Shown: one piece after another, positions 1 through 8,004 of the stretch
Layout of the letters: every line of letters starts with the position of its first letter
Numbering within the stretch: the first letter of the stretch is position 1
NCBI GenBank assembly: GCA_902772965.1
Contig: CACYCT010000021.1
Coordinates: 1-39,053 of the forward strand
Direction: 5' to 3'
Length of the DNA: 39,053 bases
Origin: an uncultured Bacteroidales bacterium
GTDB lineage: Bacteria; Bacteroidota; Bacteroidia; Bacteroidales; Muribaculaceae
The notes under the pieces: model-generated
What the model saw: the letters and a program-made list of their open reading frames with translations, nothing else
What the model was told of the DNA's origin: nothing
The model's database searches: none
Translations under genes and position numbers: made by a program

Positions 1-145
1 CCTTTGACCAAGCGGCGCGGGTCTTCGACTCGCTTGCATGGTCTTACGCACAAAGTCGGACCTTCGGCCCGCCTGCGTCTCCGGCGCTGATTCGCCGGAA
101 ATATATAGACTTAACCACACATAACGTTACAGAGCCACTTTTTTC
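1..145. other. Intergenic edge with short dispersed repeat copies
   Basis: No gene is supported here. A plus frame is open from base 1 to a stop at 88-90, but it is arginine-rich and has no recognisable similarity, so I do not call it. The stretch near 76-91 contains CGTCTCCGGCGCTGA, whose reverse complement recurs at 10170-10184. Bases 125-139 read CGTTACAGAGCCACT, which recurs with small changes at about 10270 and 35075. This looks like intergenic repeat material in front of the first promoter. Confidence 0.4.
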
Positions 146-177
146 TTGCCATGTGTGTGTTTTTTTTATTAACTTTG
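146..177 (+). promoter_or_regulatory. Bacteroidota-type promoter of the amidohydrolase operon
   Basis: TAACTTTG at 170-177 matches the TAnnTTTG -7 box. A weak TTG lies 21 bases upstream (146-148). The start codon at 213 leaves a leader of about 30 nt. This box also argues against starting the first gene at 153, which would lie upstream of transcription. Confidence 0.6.
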
Positions 178-212
178 CGCTCACTATTGGAATTAATACA
201 ATCAACAGTTCT

Positions 213-1847
213 ATGAAACAAACTCTTATTTTAGGCAACATCATCACGATGGACGAGAAAAAGCCCTTTGCCAAGGCGGCGTTGGTGAAAGACGGCGTTT
301 TCGCATATATCGGCGGCGCGGACGAGGCCAAAAGACTCGCCGGAGCGCACGCGCGGGTGCTTGATTACGGTGAGAACTACATCTACCCCGGCTTTCTTGA
401 GTCCCACAGTCACGGACATCTGGCCGGTGACCGCTTTATCGGACAGATAAGTCTGAAAGAGGTGGGACTGACCGACTATGCCAAATACCGCGAAATCATC
501 AAAGCGTATATCGCCAAGAATCCGCAGCGCCGGTTCTATCTGGCCTCGGGCTGGGTGGAGAACGAGGAATACGTCACCAAGGCCTACCTTGACGAGATAT
601 GCTCCGACAAGCCGTTGTTTCTGCACACCGGCGGCGGGCACTCGATGTTGCTCAACACCAAAGCGCTGGAATGGGCGGGCATCGATGCGGAATACGCCAA
701 GAAATACGGCTACGAGCAGGTGCATGTGGATGCCAACGGCGAGCCGGACGGCTATGTTTGTGAGGCACCCGTGTTCCAAATTGTTCCGAGCCTTCCCACG
801 ACGTTGGAGGACGCGAAGAGTTATCTGCTGGCATGGCAGGACTTCGCGCTCAAAAACGGCTTTACGGCTGTGGCAGACGCCGGCGCGGAGATGGTGTACC
901 GGGATTCCCCCCGGGCCTACCATGAACTCGAGCAGGAGGGCAAACTGAAGTTGCGCACCTACGCCTATATGTATGTCACCGACAACATCGCCGACCCTAA
1001 GGCGGAGATCGCGCGCATTGCCGCCGACCGGGCCGAGTACAGTGGGGAGTACTTCCACATCGTCGGCGCCAAGGCTTTCCTCGACGGCGTTACCGAAGCG
1101 CACACCGGATGGCAGAATCAGGATTACTTGGACCAGCCCGGCTACCACGGCGTGGAGCGGTTTAACGACCACGACAAGATGGTGGAACTGATTGTTGAGG
1201 CCAACAAGGAGGGTATGTCGGTGCACGTTCACTCCGAGGGAGGCGGTGCGGTGCACTTCATGCTCGGTTGCATTGAGGACGCTGAGAAGATTACCGGAAA
1301 CCTTGACCAGCGCAACGTGTTGGCGCACCTGCACTTCGTCACCCCCGAGGACTGCCGCCGCATGGGCGCGACAGGTTCCGTGCCGGCGGTGCCGCCGTTG
1401 TGGACAGCCGAGATTCCCGGCGGCCCGTATGAGATGGAGGTTGCCTACGTCGGCAAGGAACTCGCCGAGAACTCCTATCCCATCAAGTCGTTCTTCGACG
1501 CGGGCGCCAACGTGGTGTTCCATTCCGACTATCCCGTCTCGCCGATGATGAATGTGAAAGACAGTATCTACATGGCCGAGACGCGTAAGTTCCCGGACTC
1601 TATTGGTATCAAGAGTTTCCCGCACAATGTCAAGGAGGCCATCACGCGCGAGCAGTCGCTGCGCGCGATGACCATCAACGTCGCGCGGCAGTGGCATCAG
1701 GAGCACCGCATGGGCTCCATCGAGTTCGGTAAGATCGCCAACATGACCGTTTGCGACTGTGACTTTCTGCATGACGATATCGAGAAAGTGGCCGGGGCCA
1801 ATATCCTCGCCACCATTGTCGACGGCGAAGAAGTGTTTAAAGCCTAA
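213..1847 (+). CDS. Amidohydrolase family protein (YtcJ-like)
   Basis: 544 aa, a usual length for the amidohydrolase 3 (YtcJ-like) metal-dependent hydrolases, which hydrolyse C-N bonds of mostly unknown substrates in the cytosol. Seen in the sequence: the N-terminal beta-sandwich strand with ILGNIITMD, the metal-binding HxH within SHSHGH (residues 65-69), later histidine motifs HVHSEGG and LAHLHF, and the C-terminal FHSDYP with the metal-binding aspartate, followed by the returning beta-sandwich (GKIANMTVCD). The start at 213 is preferred over an in-frame ATG at 153 because the latter lies before the promoter box. There is no signal peptide. It is followed after 11 bases by purB and then GH3, so the three are probably co-transcribed. 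The substrate cannot be read from the sequence. Confidence 0.88.
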   Translation: MKQTLILGNIITMDEKKPFAKAALVKDGVFAYIGGADEAKRLAGAHARVLDYGENYIYPGFLESHSHGHLAGDRFIGQISLKEVGLTDYAKYREIIKAYIAKNPQRRFYLASGWVENEEYVTKAYLDEICSDKPLFLHTGGGHSMLLNTKALEWAGIDAEYAKKYGYEQVHVDANGEPDGYVCEAPVFQIVPSLPTTLEDAKSYLLAWQDFALKNGFTAVADAGAEMVYRDSPRAYHELEQEGKLKLRTYAYMYVTDNIADPKAEIARIAADRAEYSGEYFHIVGAKAFLDGVTEAHTGWQNQDYLDQPGYHGVERFNDHDKMVELIVEANKEGMSVHVHSEGGGAVHFMLGCIEDAEKITGNLDQRNVLAHLHFVTPEDCRRMGATGSVPAVPPLWTAEIPGGPYEMEVAYVGKELAENSYPIKSFFDAGANVVFHSDYPVSPMMNVKDSIYMAETRKFPDSIGIKSFPHNVKEAITREQSLRAMTINVARQWHQEHRMGSIEFGKIANMTVCDCDFLHDDIEKVAGANILATIVDGEEVFKA

Positions 1848-1858
1848 CAACCATCATT

Positions 1859-3220
1859 ATGCCCACCGATATGTACAACATCCCCGATGCCCTGACAGCC
1901 GTCTCGCCCATTGACGGGCGCTACCGCGCTAAAGCCCAACCGCTGGCGCAATACTTCAGCGAAGCCGCACTTATCCGCTACCGGATTAAGGTGGAGGTGG
2001 AATACTTTATCGCGCTCACGCGAGTCGGACTGCCGCAACTGCTCGATTTCCAGACCGCGGTAATACCGCGACTCAGAGCGCTGTACCAAAACTTTACACT
2101 CGAGGCTGCCCGGCGCGTCAAACAAATCGAAGCCACCACCAACCACGACGTCAAGGCCGTGGAATACTACATCAAAGAGCAATTCCAAACCCTCGGCCTC
2201 GAAAAGTACAAAGAGTTTATCCACTTCGGCCTCACCTCGCAGGACATCAACAACACCGCCGTGCCGATGAGTATCAAGGACGCTTTGGAGGAACAGATTC
2301 TCCCGAAAATCGATTCCCTGATCAGTCGTCTGCACGAACTCGCCGACCAATGGAAAGATGTGCCTCTGCTCGCGCACACCCATGGACAACCGGCCTCTCC
2401 GACGCGTCTGGGAAAGGAAATCCGCGTGTTCGTCTACCGGCTTGAGCAGCAGTACAAAATTCTCACCCAAATCCCGATTACCGGAAAATTCGGCGGAGCC
2501 ACCGGAAATTTCAACGCCCACAATGCCGCTTACCCGAATCACGATTGGGTGGGGTTTGGCAACAACTTCCTCGCCGCCGTGCTCCGAATCGGACGCGAGA
2601 AGTACACCACGCAAATCAGCAACTACGACTACCTCGCCGCGTTGCTCGACGGCCTGTGCCGAATCGGAACCATCATCCTCGACCTCGACCGTGACATGTG
2701 GATGTATATCTCGATGAACTACTTCAAGCAACGAATCAAGGCCGGTGAGGTCGGCTCGAGCGCGATGCCGCATAAAGTGAATCCCATCGACTTCGAAAAC
2801 AGCGAGGGCAACATCGGCGTGGCCAACGCCCTGTTCACCCACCTGGCGCGGAAACTCCCCGTCTCGCGGCTGCAGCGCGACCTGACCGACTCCACCGTAC
2901 TGCGGAACATCGGCGTTCCGCTGGCCCACCTGCTCATCGCCATCGAAAGCACCGCCAAAGGGCTTGACAAACTCATCATCAACCAAGACGCCATCTCGGC
3001 CGACCTGCAATGCAACTGGGCCGTAGTGGCCGAAGGGATTCAAACCATCTTGCGCCGCGAGGGTTACCCCAACCCCTACGAAACCCTCAAGGCACTCACC
3101 CGGACCAACACCGAAGTGAACCGCGAGAGTATCGCGCGGTTTATCGACACCCTTGACGTTTCCGACAGTGTGAAAGAGGAACTCCGCAACCTCAGTCCGG
3201 AAACCTATACCGGCATTTAA
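1859..3220 (+). CDS. purB: Adenylosuccinate lyase
   Basis: Adenylosuccinate lyase splits fumarate from SAICAR and from adenylosuccinate in purine synthesis, in the cytosol. The protein has 453 aa and matches the long E. coli-like PurB form in length (about 456 aa). It begins with the typical LTAVSPIDGRYR block. The fumarase/aspartase superfamily signature SSAMPHKVNPIDFENSEGN lies near residues 300-318, with the catalytic serine loop. An earlier LTSQDINNTA block and HTHGQPASPT block carry the catalytic histidine region. An internal ATG at 1871 (MYNIPDALTA) is an alternative start. The gene sits 11 bases after the amidohydrolase and 11 bases before the GH3 gene, without promoter or terminator between. 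Confidence 0.97.
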   Translation: MPTDMYNIPDALTAVSPIDGRYRAKAQPLAQYFSEAALIRYRIKVEVEYFIALTRVGLPQLLDFQTAVIPRLRALYQNFTLEAARRVKQIEATTNHDVKAVEYYIKEQFQTLGLEKYKEFIHFGLTSQDINNTAVPMSIKDALEEQILPKIDSLISRLHELADQWKDVPLLAHTHGQPASPTRLGKEIRVFVYRLEQQYKILTQIPITGKFGGATGNFNAHNAAYPNHDWVGFGNNFLAAVLRIGREKYTTQISNYDYLAALLDGLCRIGTIILDLDRDMWMYISMNYFKQRIKAGEVGSSAMPHKVNPIDFENSEGNIGVANALFTHLARKLPVSRLQRDLTDSTVLRNIGVPLAHLLIAIESTAKGLDKLIINQDAISADLQCNWAVVAEGIQTILRREGYPNPYETLKALTRTNTEVNRESIARFIDTLDVSDSVKEELRNLSPETYTGI

Positions 3221-3231
3221 ACTGCCTGATT

Positions 3232-4359
3232 ATGCGAAAGATATTTATACTCAGTCTGCTTGCCTGGGTTCTGCTTCCCGTTGCGGCTCAAGCCGGGCAG
3301 ACACTGCCCCCCGACTCCACCCTCCGGCGGATGGCCGCTCAGATGCTCATGGTGGGCTTCCGGGGCGACACCGTGGGGCCGGACAGCGATGCGGCGCGGT
3401 ATGTGCGTGACCTCGGTGTGGGAGCCGTCATCCTGTTTGACGTCGACCTTACCGGAGATGCCACACCCGGATCGAGAAACATCACCTCGCGCCGTCAACT
3501 TGAGCAGACCACCCGCCGCCTCCGCGCATGGGCCAAAACGCCTCTGCTCATCGCCCTTGACCAGGAAGGCGGACGCGTGGCCCGGCTGAAAACGCAGTAC
3601 GGATTCCAGTCTACCGTGACGGCCGAATATATCGGGCAGGTCAACAGCCTCGACACCACCGCCTTTTACGCTTCGCGCATCGCCGACGACCTCGGCCGGA
3701 GCGGCGTGAACGTCAACCTCGCTCCCGTTGTCGACCTGCTCGACCCCGACAGTCCGGGACTGGGGAAAATTCAGCGCTGCTTCTCGCCCGACCCCGACAT
3801 CGTCGCGCGGAACGCGTCGGTGTTCATCGACTGCCACCACCGCAAGGGCGTCGCCTGTACGCTCAAGCATTTTCCCGGTTCAGGACACGCCCGCGATGAT
3901 TCCCATTGGGGGCTGGTGGACATCACCGACGTGTGGACCGAGCGCGACCTGCAACCGTATCGGCGGCTAATTGACCACAACCTCGCCGACGTGATCATGA
4001 CCTCCCACGTGTTTCTGCGGAGCATAGACCCCGATCACCCGGCAACCCTCTCGCGCCGGATTCTGACCGACCTCCTGCGCGGAAAACTGCGCTACGACGG
4101 CGTGATTCTGAGCGACGACATGTACATGCAGGGCATCATCGACCTCTACCAAATCGAGTCCGCCATTGTGTTGGCCATCAACGCCGGCGTGGACATGCTT
4201 TGCGTGGGTAACAATATCTCCACCGGTTTCGAGGCCGACCGCCCCTTCCGCCTTGTCGACATCATCGTCTCGGCAATCAAAGACGGCCGCATTCCGCTAA
4301 GCCGTGTCCAGGACGCCAACCGCCGCATCGCCGCGCTGAAAACCCGTTTCAGGCAGTGA
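3232..4359 (+). CDS. Secreted glycoside hydrolase family 3 (beta-N-acetylhexosaminidase, NagZ-like)
   Basis: 375 aa with a clear signal peptide (MRKIFILSLLAWVLLPVAAQA), so exported to the periplasm or beyond. The GH3 N-terminal barrel is complete: IALDQEGGRVARL near residues 107-119, NVNLAPVVDLL near 160-170, KHFPGSGHARDDSHWG at 212-227 and VILSDDMYMQGI near 291-302. NagZ-type GH3 enzymes release GlcNAc from muropeptide or chitooligosaccharide ends. They use an Asp-His dyad in the DSH motif (223-225 here) and an aspartate nucleophile in SDD(L/M). The usual KHFPGHG reads KHFPGSG, so one histidine of the substrate loop is replaced by serine. It is the last gene of the run begun at 213. The GlcNAc-kinase-like gene that follows at 4673 could act on its product. 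Confidence 0.9.
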   Translation: MRKIFILSLLAWVLLPVAAQAGQTLPPDSTLRRMAAQMLMVGFRGDTVGPDSDAARYVRDLGVGAVILFDVDLTGDATPGSRNITSRRQLEQTTRRLRAWAKTPLLIALDQEGGRVARLKTQYGFQSTVTAEYIGQVNSLDTTAFYASRIADDLGRSGVNVNLAPVVDLLDPDSPGLGKIQRCFSPDPDIVARNASVFIDCHHRKGVACTLKHFPGSGHARDDSHWGLVDITDVWTERDLQPYRRLIDHNLADVIMTSHVFLRSIDPDHPATLSRRILTDLLRGKLRYDGVILSDDMYMQGIIDLYQIESAIVLAINAGVDMLCVGNNISTGFEADRPFRLVDIIVSAIKDGRIPLSRVQDANRRIAALKTRFRQ

Positions 4360-4672
4360 GGCGCACATGTAGCGATTGCGGAGGCTGTAAGTCTGTCATA
4401 TCTTGTTGACTGTCTTTTGTCTTCTTCCGGATTCGCCTGCGGCTTTTTCAACGCAATCGTTTAAGTGATATGACCCCATTGGCGATGGTTAATATATGTG
4501 TATATAGGTTAATTAGTGTGTATTCTTGGCCGGTTTCGCTAAAATATGCGTGAAAAAGTGTGGTGGTCAGGTGTTTTTTCACTAAATTTGCAGCGGAAAC
4601 AGGCAGTGGCAATACTGAAATTCAGGTCTGTTAACAAGCAGATATACTTATTAACCTATCATCTTCCTCCCT
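4360..4672 (+). promoter_or_regulatory. Intergenic region with promoter of the GlcNAc-kinase-like gene
   Basis: This 313-base gap is AT-richer than its flanks and holds no supported gene. TAAATTTG at 4583-4590 fits the TAnnTTTG -7 box, giving a leader of roughly 75 nt before the start at 4673. I see no convincing -33 TTTG and no strong terminator behind the GH3 gene. GCCTGCGGC followed by TTTTT near 4437-4450 is only a 3-bp stem. Confidence 0.5.
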
Positions 4673-5524
4673 ATGGCCAGCAGCAGTGAGATTACGATAA
4701 TCGCCGAGAGCAGCAGTACGCGGACGCAGTGGTCGCTCGTTGACCGCGACCGTGTGCTCGAGCGCGCTACAACGTCGGGTATGAATCCTTTCTTCCAGAC
4801 CCGCCGCGAGATCAGCCACAGCATCAGGCTTGAACTGCCTGAGACGTTTTTCAAACGCCGATGGAAGCACATCTATTACTATGGCGCCGGTTGCTCAAGT
4901 CCGGAAAAATGCAAGATTGTGGAGTCGTCGCTCGTGGCCCAGTTTAAGACCCCGGTGACGGTGATGAGCGACCTGCTCGGCGCCGCCCGCGGGCTGCTCA
5001 TTCACCAGCGCGGATTGGCCTGCATTCTCGGAACGGGGTCGAACTCCTGCCTGTACGACGGGCACGACATTGTCAGCAACGTGCGCTCGCTCGGGTTTAT
5101 CCTCGGTGACGAGGGTTCGGGCGCCGCGTTGGGGCGTATCTTCGTAGGCGATGTGATGAAAAACATCGCCCCGACCGAACTCATCGACGGATTTTACGCC
5201 GAGTTCAGCACAACCCCCGAGATGGTGATGGACGAGGTGTACAACAATCCGCTGGCCAACCGCAACCTGAGCCGGTACTCCTTCTTCCTCGCCAGCCACC
5301 TGCAGCACCCCTATGTGGTGGAGCTGATTTGCAATGAGTTCGAGCGTTTCTTCGCGCGGAATATCTGTCAATATCAGCGACACAAAGACCTGCCGCTGTG
5401 CTTCGTGGGCGCCATCGCGACCACTTACAGCGAGATTCTGCTCGATGTGGCCACCCGGCACGGCCTGCGCGTTCAGAAAATCGTGCGCAACTCCATGCCC
5501 GGTCTTATCACCTATCACGCCTAA
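4673..5524 (+). CDS. BadF/BadG/BcrA/BcrD-type ATPase, N-acetylglucosamine kinase-like
   Basis: 283 aa, cytosolic, of the ASKHA sugar-kinase fold. In Bacteroidota such proteins are annotated as N-acetylglucosamine kinases, which make GlcNAc-6-phosphate. Seen: an early phosphate-binding strand IIAESSSTRTQW (residues 9-20), the GMNPFFQT block, YYGAGC near residue 66, SDLLGAARG, the adenosine-side motif ILGTGSNSCLYDG and LGDEGSGAALGR. The first phosphate motif is normally DSGSTKTDW. Here the aspartate is glutamate and the glycine is serine, which may change activity. It starts 313 bases after the GH3 gene with its own promoter and is followed after 14 bases by the first rhomboid gene. Confidence 0.85.
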   Translation: MASSSEITIIAESSSTRTQWSLVDRDRVLERATTSGMNPFFQTRREISHSIRLELPETFFKRRWKHIYYYGAGCSSPEKCKIVESSLVAQFKTPVTVMSDLLGAARGLLIHQRGLACILGTGSNSCLYDGHDIVSNVRSLGFILGDEGSGAALGRIFVGDVMKNIAPTELIDGFYAEFSTTPEMVMDEVYNNPLANRNLSRYSFFLASHLQHPYVVELICNEFERFFARNICQYQRHKDLPLCFVGAIATTYSEILLDVATRHGLRVQKIVRNSMPGLITYHA

Positions 5525-5538
5525 ACGAAACAACCGTT

Positions 5539-6300
5539 ATGAACTTTTCTCAAGGCAACTTCCTGTCCAATATTCCGACGATAACAAAAAATCTGCTCAT
5601 CATCAATGTCCTGATGTGGGTTGCCGCCATTGTGATTCCGCGCGCGACGGGCTTTGACGTGACCTATTGGCTTGGACTGCACTTCTGGCGCGGTGCTGAC
5701 TTCAACGCCGCCCAGATGGTGACTTACATGTTTTTGCACGACACGTCAGGGCCGATGCACATCTTCTTCAACATGTTCTCGCTGTGGATGTTCGGGCGCA
5801 TTCTCGAGCGCGTGCTGGGGCCGAAACGGTTTCTGTTCTATTATCTCGTGTGCGGCATCGGCGCGGCTGTGGTGCAGGAAGTGATGTGGGAACTCACGTG
5901 GCGCGGCGAACTCGTTGCCCTGTTGGCTCAAAGCAACCCCGGCACATCGGCCGCACAATTAGAGGCCATGCTCGCCGGCGGACAACTCAACGACCTCGCC
6001 CGCCAGTTCAGCGACGAACTCATCACCGTGGGCGCCTCGGGGGCCGTGTTCGGTATCCTGCTCGCTTTCGGTATGATTTTCCCGAATATGCCCATGTACA
6101 TCATTCCCTTCCCATTCCCGATCAAGGCCAAGTGGATGGTGCTCGGATACGGACTGATTGAACTGTTTTTCGGTGTATCGGGGTTCCAGGCCAGTGTGGC
6201 CCATTTCGCCCACCTCGGCGGTATGCTTTTTGGGTTCTTCACCATTTGGTACTGGAAGCGCAACGGCGCGATAGGAGGTTACGGAAATGGCTATTATTGA
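5539..6300 (+). CDS. Rhomboid family intramembrane serine protease (first copy)
   Basis: 253 aa, polytopic inner-membrane protease that cuts transmembrane helices of other proteins. Seen: the HxxxN pair MHIFFN (His74, Asn78), the nucleophile motif GASGAVFG with Ser167, and the catalytic histidine in AHFAHLGG (His225), each in a hydrophobic segment. A loop of about 40 residues (about 122-162) separates two membrane segments, common in Bacteroidota rhomboids. The ATG at 5539 is chosen because longer frames overlap the kinase gene and read as out-of-frame kinase sequence. It follows the kinase gene by 14 bases and overlaps the next rhomboid gene by 14 bases. Confidence 0.93.
   Translation: MNFSQGNFLSNIPTITKNLLIINVLMWVAAIVIPRATGFDVTYWLGLHFWRGADFNAAQMVTYMFLHDTSGPMHIFFNMFSLWMFGRILERVLGPKRFLFYYLVCGIGAAVVQEVMWELTWRGELVALLAQSNPGTSAAQLEAMLAGGQLNDLARQFSDELITVGASGAVFGILLAFGMIFPNMPMYIIPFPFPIKAKWMVLGYGLIELFFGVSGFQASVAHFAHLGGMLFGFFTIWYWKRNGAIGGYGNGYY
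6273..6279 (+). promoter_or_regulatory. Shine-Dalgarno sequence before the second rhomboid gene
   Basis: AGGAGGT lies 7 bases before the ATG at 6287, inside the glycine-rich 3' end of the first rhomboid gene. Canonical Shine-Dalgarno sites are uncommon in Bacteroidota, so this may help re-initiation at the overlapping start. It may also be only a by-product of glycine codons. Confidence 0.45.
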
Positions 6301-7135
6301 CGACATTCGGGCGGCTTACCGCCGCGGGTCGATGCTGATGCGGATCATCTACCTCAACATCGGCGTGTGGGTGGTTCTGCGCGTGTTCGCCTTGCTGGCC
6401 TTCCTGTTCAGTGTGCCGGCGCTGGAAATCACGCGGTGGGTGGAACTGCCGGCCGACGTGCACGCGTTGCTCTACCGCCCGTGGACCTTGCTTACCTACA
6501 TGGTGGCGCACTATGACGTGCTCCACATCCTGTTCAATATGCTCTGGCTCTACTGGTTGGGAAGCATCTTCCTGAACTATTTCCTTCCCAAGCAACTCAC
6601 CGGCCTGTACATCTTGGGCGGTCTTGGCGGCGCGCTGCTGTATATCCTCGCTTTCCTGATTCTTCCCGCCTTCGACGGCATTACAGGCACGCTCATCGGC
6701 GCCTCGGCCTCGATTATCGCCATCGTGGTGGCCACGGCGGTGTGGGCGCCTGATTATAAAATCAATCTGTTGTTTATCGGCGAGGTGTCGCTCAAGTGGG
6801 TGGCCATCGTTACTATAGGTGTTGACCTGCTGAGTATCAACCAGATGAACACCGGCGGACATGTGGCTCATCTCGGCGGAGCCGTGGTGGGCGTGATTTT
6901 CGCCCTTGCCATGCGGCGGGGTGTGGACATCACGCGCCCGGTGAATGCCGTGGTCGACAGCGTTGTGACCCTTTGGCCATGGCGCGACAGGTCAGGGTCA
7001 GCCTCCGCCAAAAATGCCCAACCGCCCACTCAGGCCGAGATTGACGCGATTCTCGACAAGGTGCGCCGTTCGGGCTACCAATCGCTTTCTCCGAAAGAGC
7101 GCGAAACGCTTTTCCGCGCCAGCGGCAGAAAATAA
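6287..7135 (+). CDS. Rhomboid family intramembrane serine protease (second copy) with C-terminal helical tail
   Basis: 282 aa. The order of motifs is the same as in the preceding paralogue: LHILFN (His80, Asn84), the nucleophile segment LIGASASI (Ser140) and GGHVAHLGG (His195). The usual GASG reads GASA, so the residue after the nucleophile is Ala rather than Gly. The last about 40 residues, IDAILDKVRRSGYQSLSPKE onward, form a soluble helical tail resembling DUF6576, found after Bacteroidota rhomboids. The start overlaps the upstream rhomboid gene by 14 bases. The two are surely co-transcribed and could act as a pair, but their substrates are unknown. Confidence 0.92.
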   Translation: MAIIDDIRAAYRRGSMLMRIIYLNIGVWVVLRVFALLAFLFSVPALEITRWVELPADVHALLYRPWTLLTYMVAHYDVLHILFNMLWLYWLGSIFLNYFLPKQLTGLYILGGLGGALLYILAFLILPAFDGITGTLIGASASIIAIVVATAVWAPDYKINLLFIGEVSLKWVAIVTIGVDLLSINQMNTGGHVAHLGGAVVGVIFALAMRRGVDITRPVNAVVDSVVTLWPWRDRSGSASAKNAQPPTQAEIDAILDKVRRSGYQSLSPKERETLFRASGRK

Positions 7136-7152
7136 CCTAACACCCACTCCCT

Positions 7153-8004
7153 ATGGAAATTGAAATTGACAGCGGTTCGGGATTCTGCTTTGGCGTGACC
7201 ACCGCCATCCGCAAAGCCGAGGAGCAACTCTCGGCCGAGGGCAGCCTGTACTGTCTCGGTGACATCGTACACAACACCGCCGAGGTGGAGCGTCTTGAGC
7301 GTCACGGCCTGCAAACCATCACCCACGACCAACTCAGCCGTCTGCGCGACGTGAAAGTGCTTCTGCGCGCCCATGGCGAGCCGCCCGCCACCTATGCCAC
7401 CGCCGAGCGGAACCACATTGAAATCATCGACGCCACCTGCCCCGTCGTGCTCCGGTTGCAGCAGCGCATCCACCAGACCTACCGCAACCGGCCCGACGCG
7501 CAAATCGTCATCTTCGGCAAGCGCGGCCATGCCGAGGTGCTCGGCCTCGTGGGTCAGACCGACGGCCACGCCATCGTCATCGAGCACGCCGACGAGATCG
7601 ACCGTATCGATTTCAGCCGCGACATATTCCTGTATTCGCAAACCACCAAGTCGGTGGAGGAGTTCCGCCGGATTGTTTCCCTGATTGAACAGCGTGTTCC
7701 TGAGGGTGTTGTCTTTGAGTCGTTCGACACGATTTGCCGCTCGGTGGCCAACCGCATTCCGCAAATCCGGCAGTTCGCCGCCGCCCACGACGTGGTGCTC
7801 TTTGTCAGCGGCAGCAAGAGCAGCAACGGGCGTATTCTGTTCGCGCAATGCCTCGAGGCCAATCCCAACTCCCACCTGATCAGCGGAGTGTCTGAAATCG
7901 ATTCCGCGTGGTTCCGTGCCGACACGCGCATCGGAATCACCGGGGCCACGTCAACGCCCCGATGGCTGATGCAGCAAGTGCGCGACCACCTGTTAGGGCT
8001 TTAA
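7153..8004 (+). CDS. ispH: 4-hydroxy-3-methylbut-2-enyl diphosphate reductase
   Basis: IspH (LytB) makes IPP and DMAPP from HMBPP in the last step of the MEP isoprenoid pathway, using a [4Fe-4S] cluster in the cytosol. 283 aa. The three cluster cysteines are visible: Cys12 in GFCFGV, Cys96 in DATCPVV and Cys195 in FDTICRS. The catalytic glutamate lies in GKRGHAEVLG (Glu128). Substrate-binding residues lie in SSNGR and GITGATSTPRW near the C-terminus. It starts 17 bases after the second rhomboid gene. Its stop overlaps the stop of the convergent DUF3667 gene by 4 bases. Confidence 0.97.
   Translation: MEIEIDSGSGFCFGVTTAIRKAEEQLSAEGSLYCLGDIVHNTAEVERLERHGLQTITHDQLSRLRDVKVLLRAHGEPPATYATAERNHIEIIDATCPVVLRLQQRIHQTYRNRPDAQIVIFGKRGHAEVLGLVGQTDGHAIVIEHADEIDRIDFSRDIFLYSQTTKSVEEFRRIVSLIEQRVPEGVVFESFDTICRSVANRIPQIRQFAAAHDVVLFVSGSKSSNGRILFAQCLEANPNSHLISGVSEIDSAWFRADTRIGITGATSTPRWLMQQVRDHLLGL

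Noticed and set aside
44-331. Minus-strand open frame of 95 codons at the left edge
   Set aside because: It overlaps the promoter and start of the amidohydrolase gene and shows no family features.
231-1850. Long open frame (539 codons) on the minus strand opposite the amidohydrolase gene
   Set aside because: It is in register with a well-conserved plus-strand enzyme and its translation is biased and without motifs; GC-rich codon use keeps the opposite strand free of stops.
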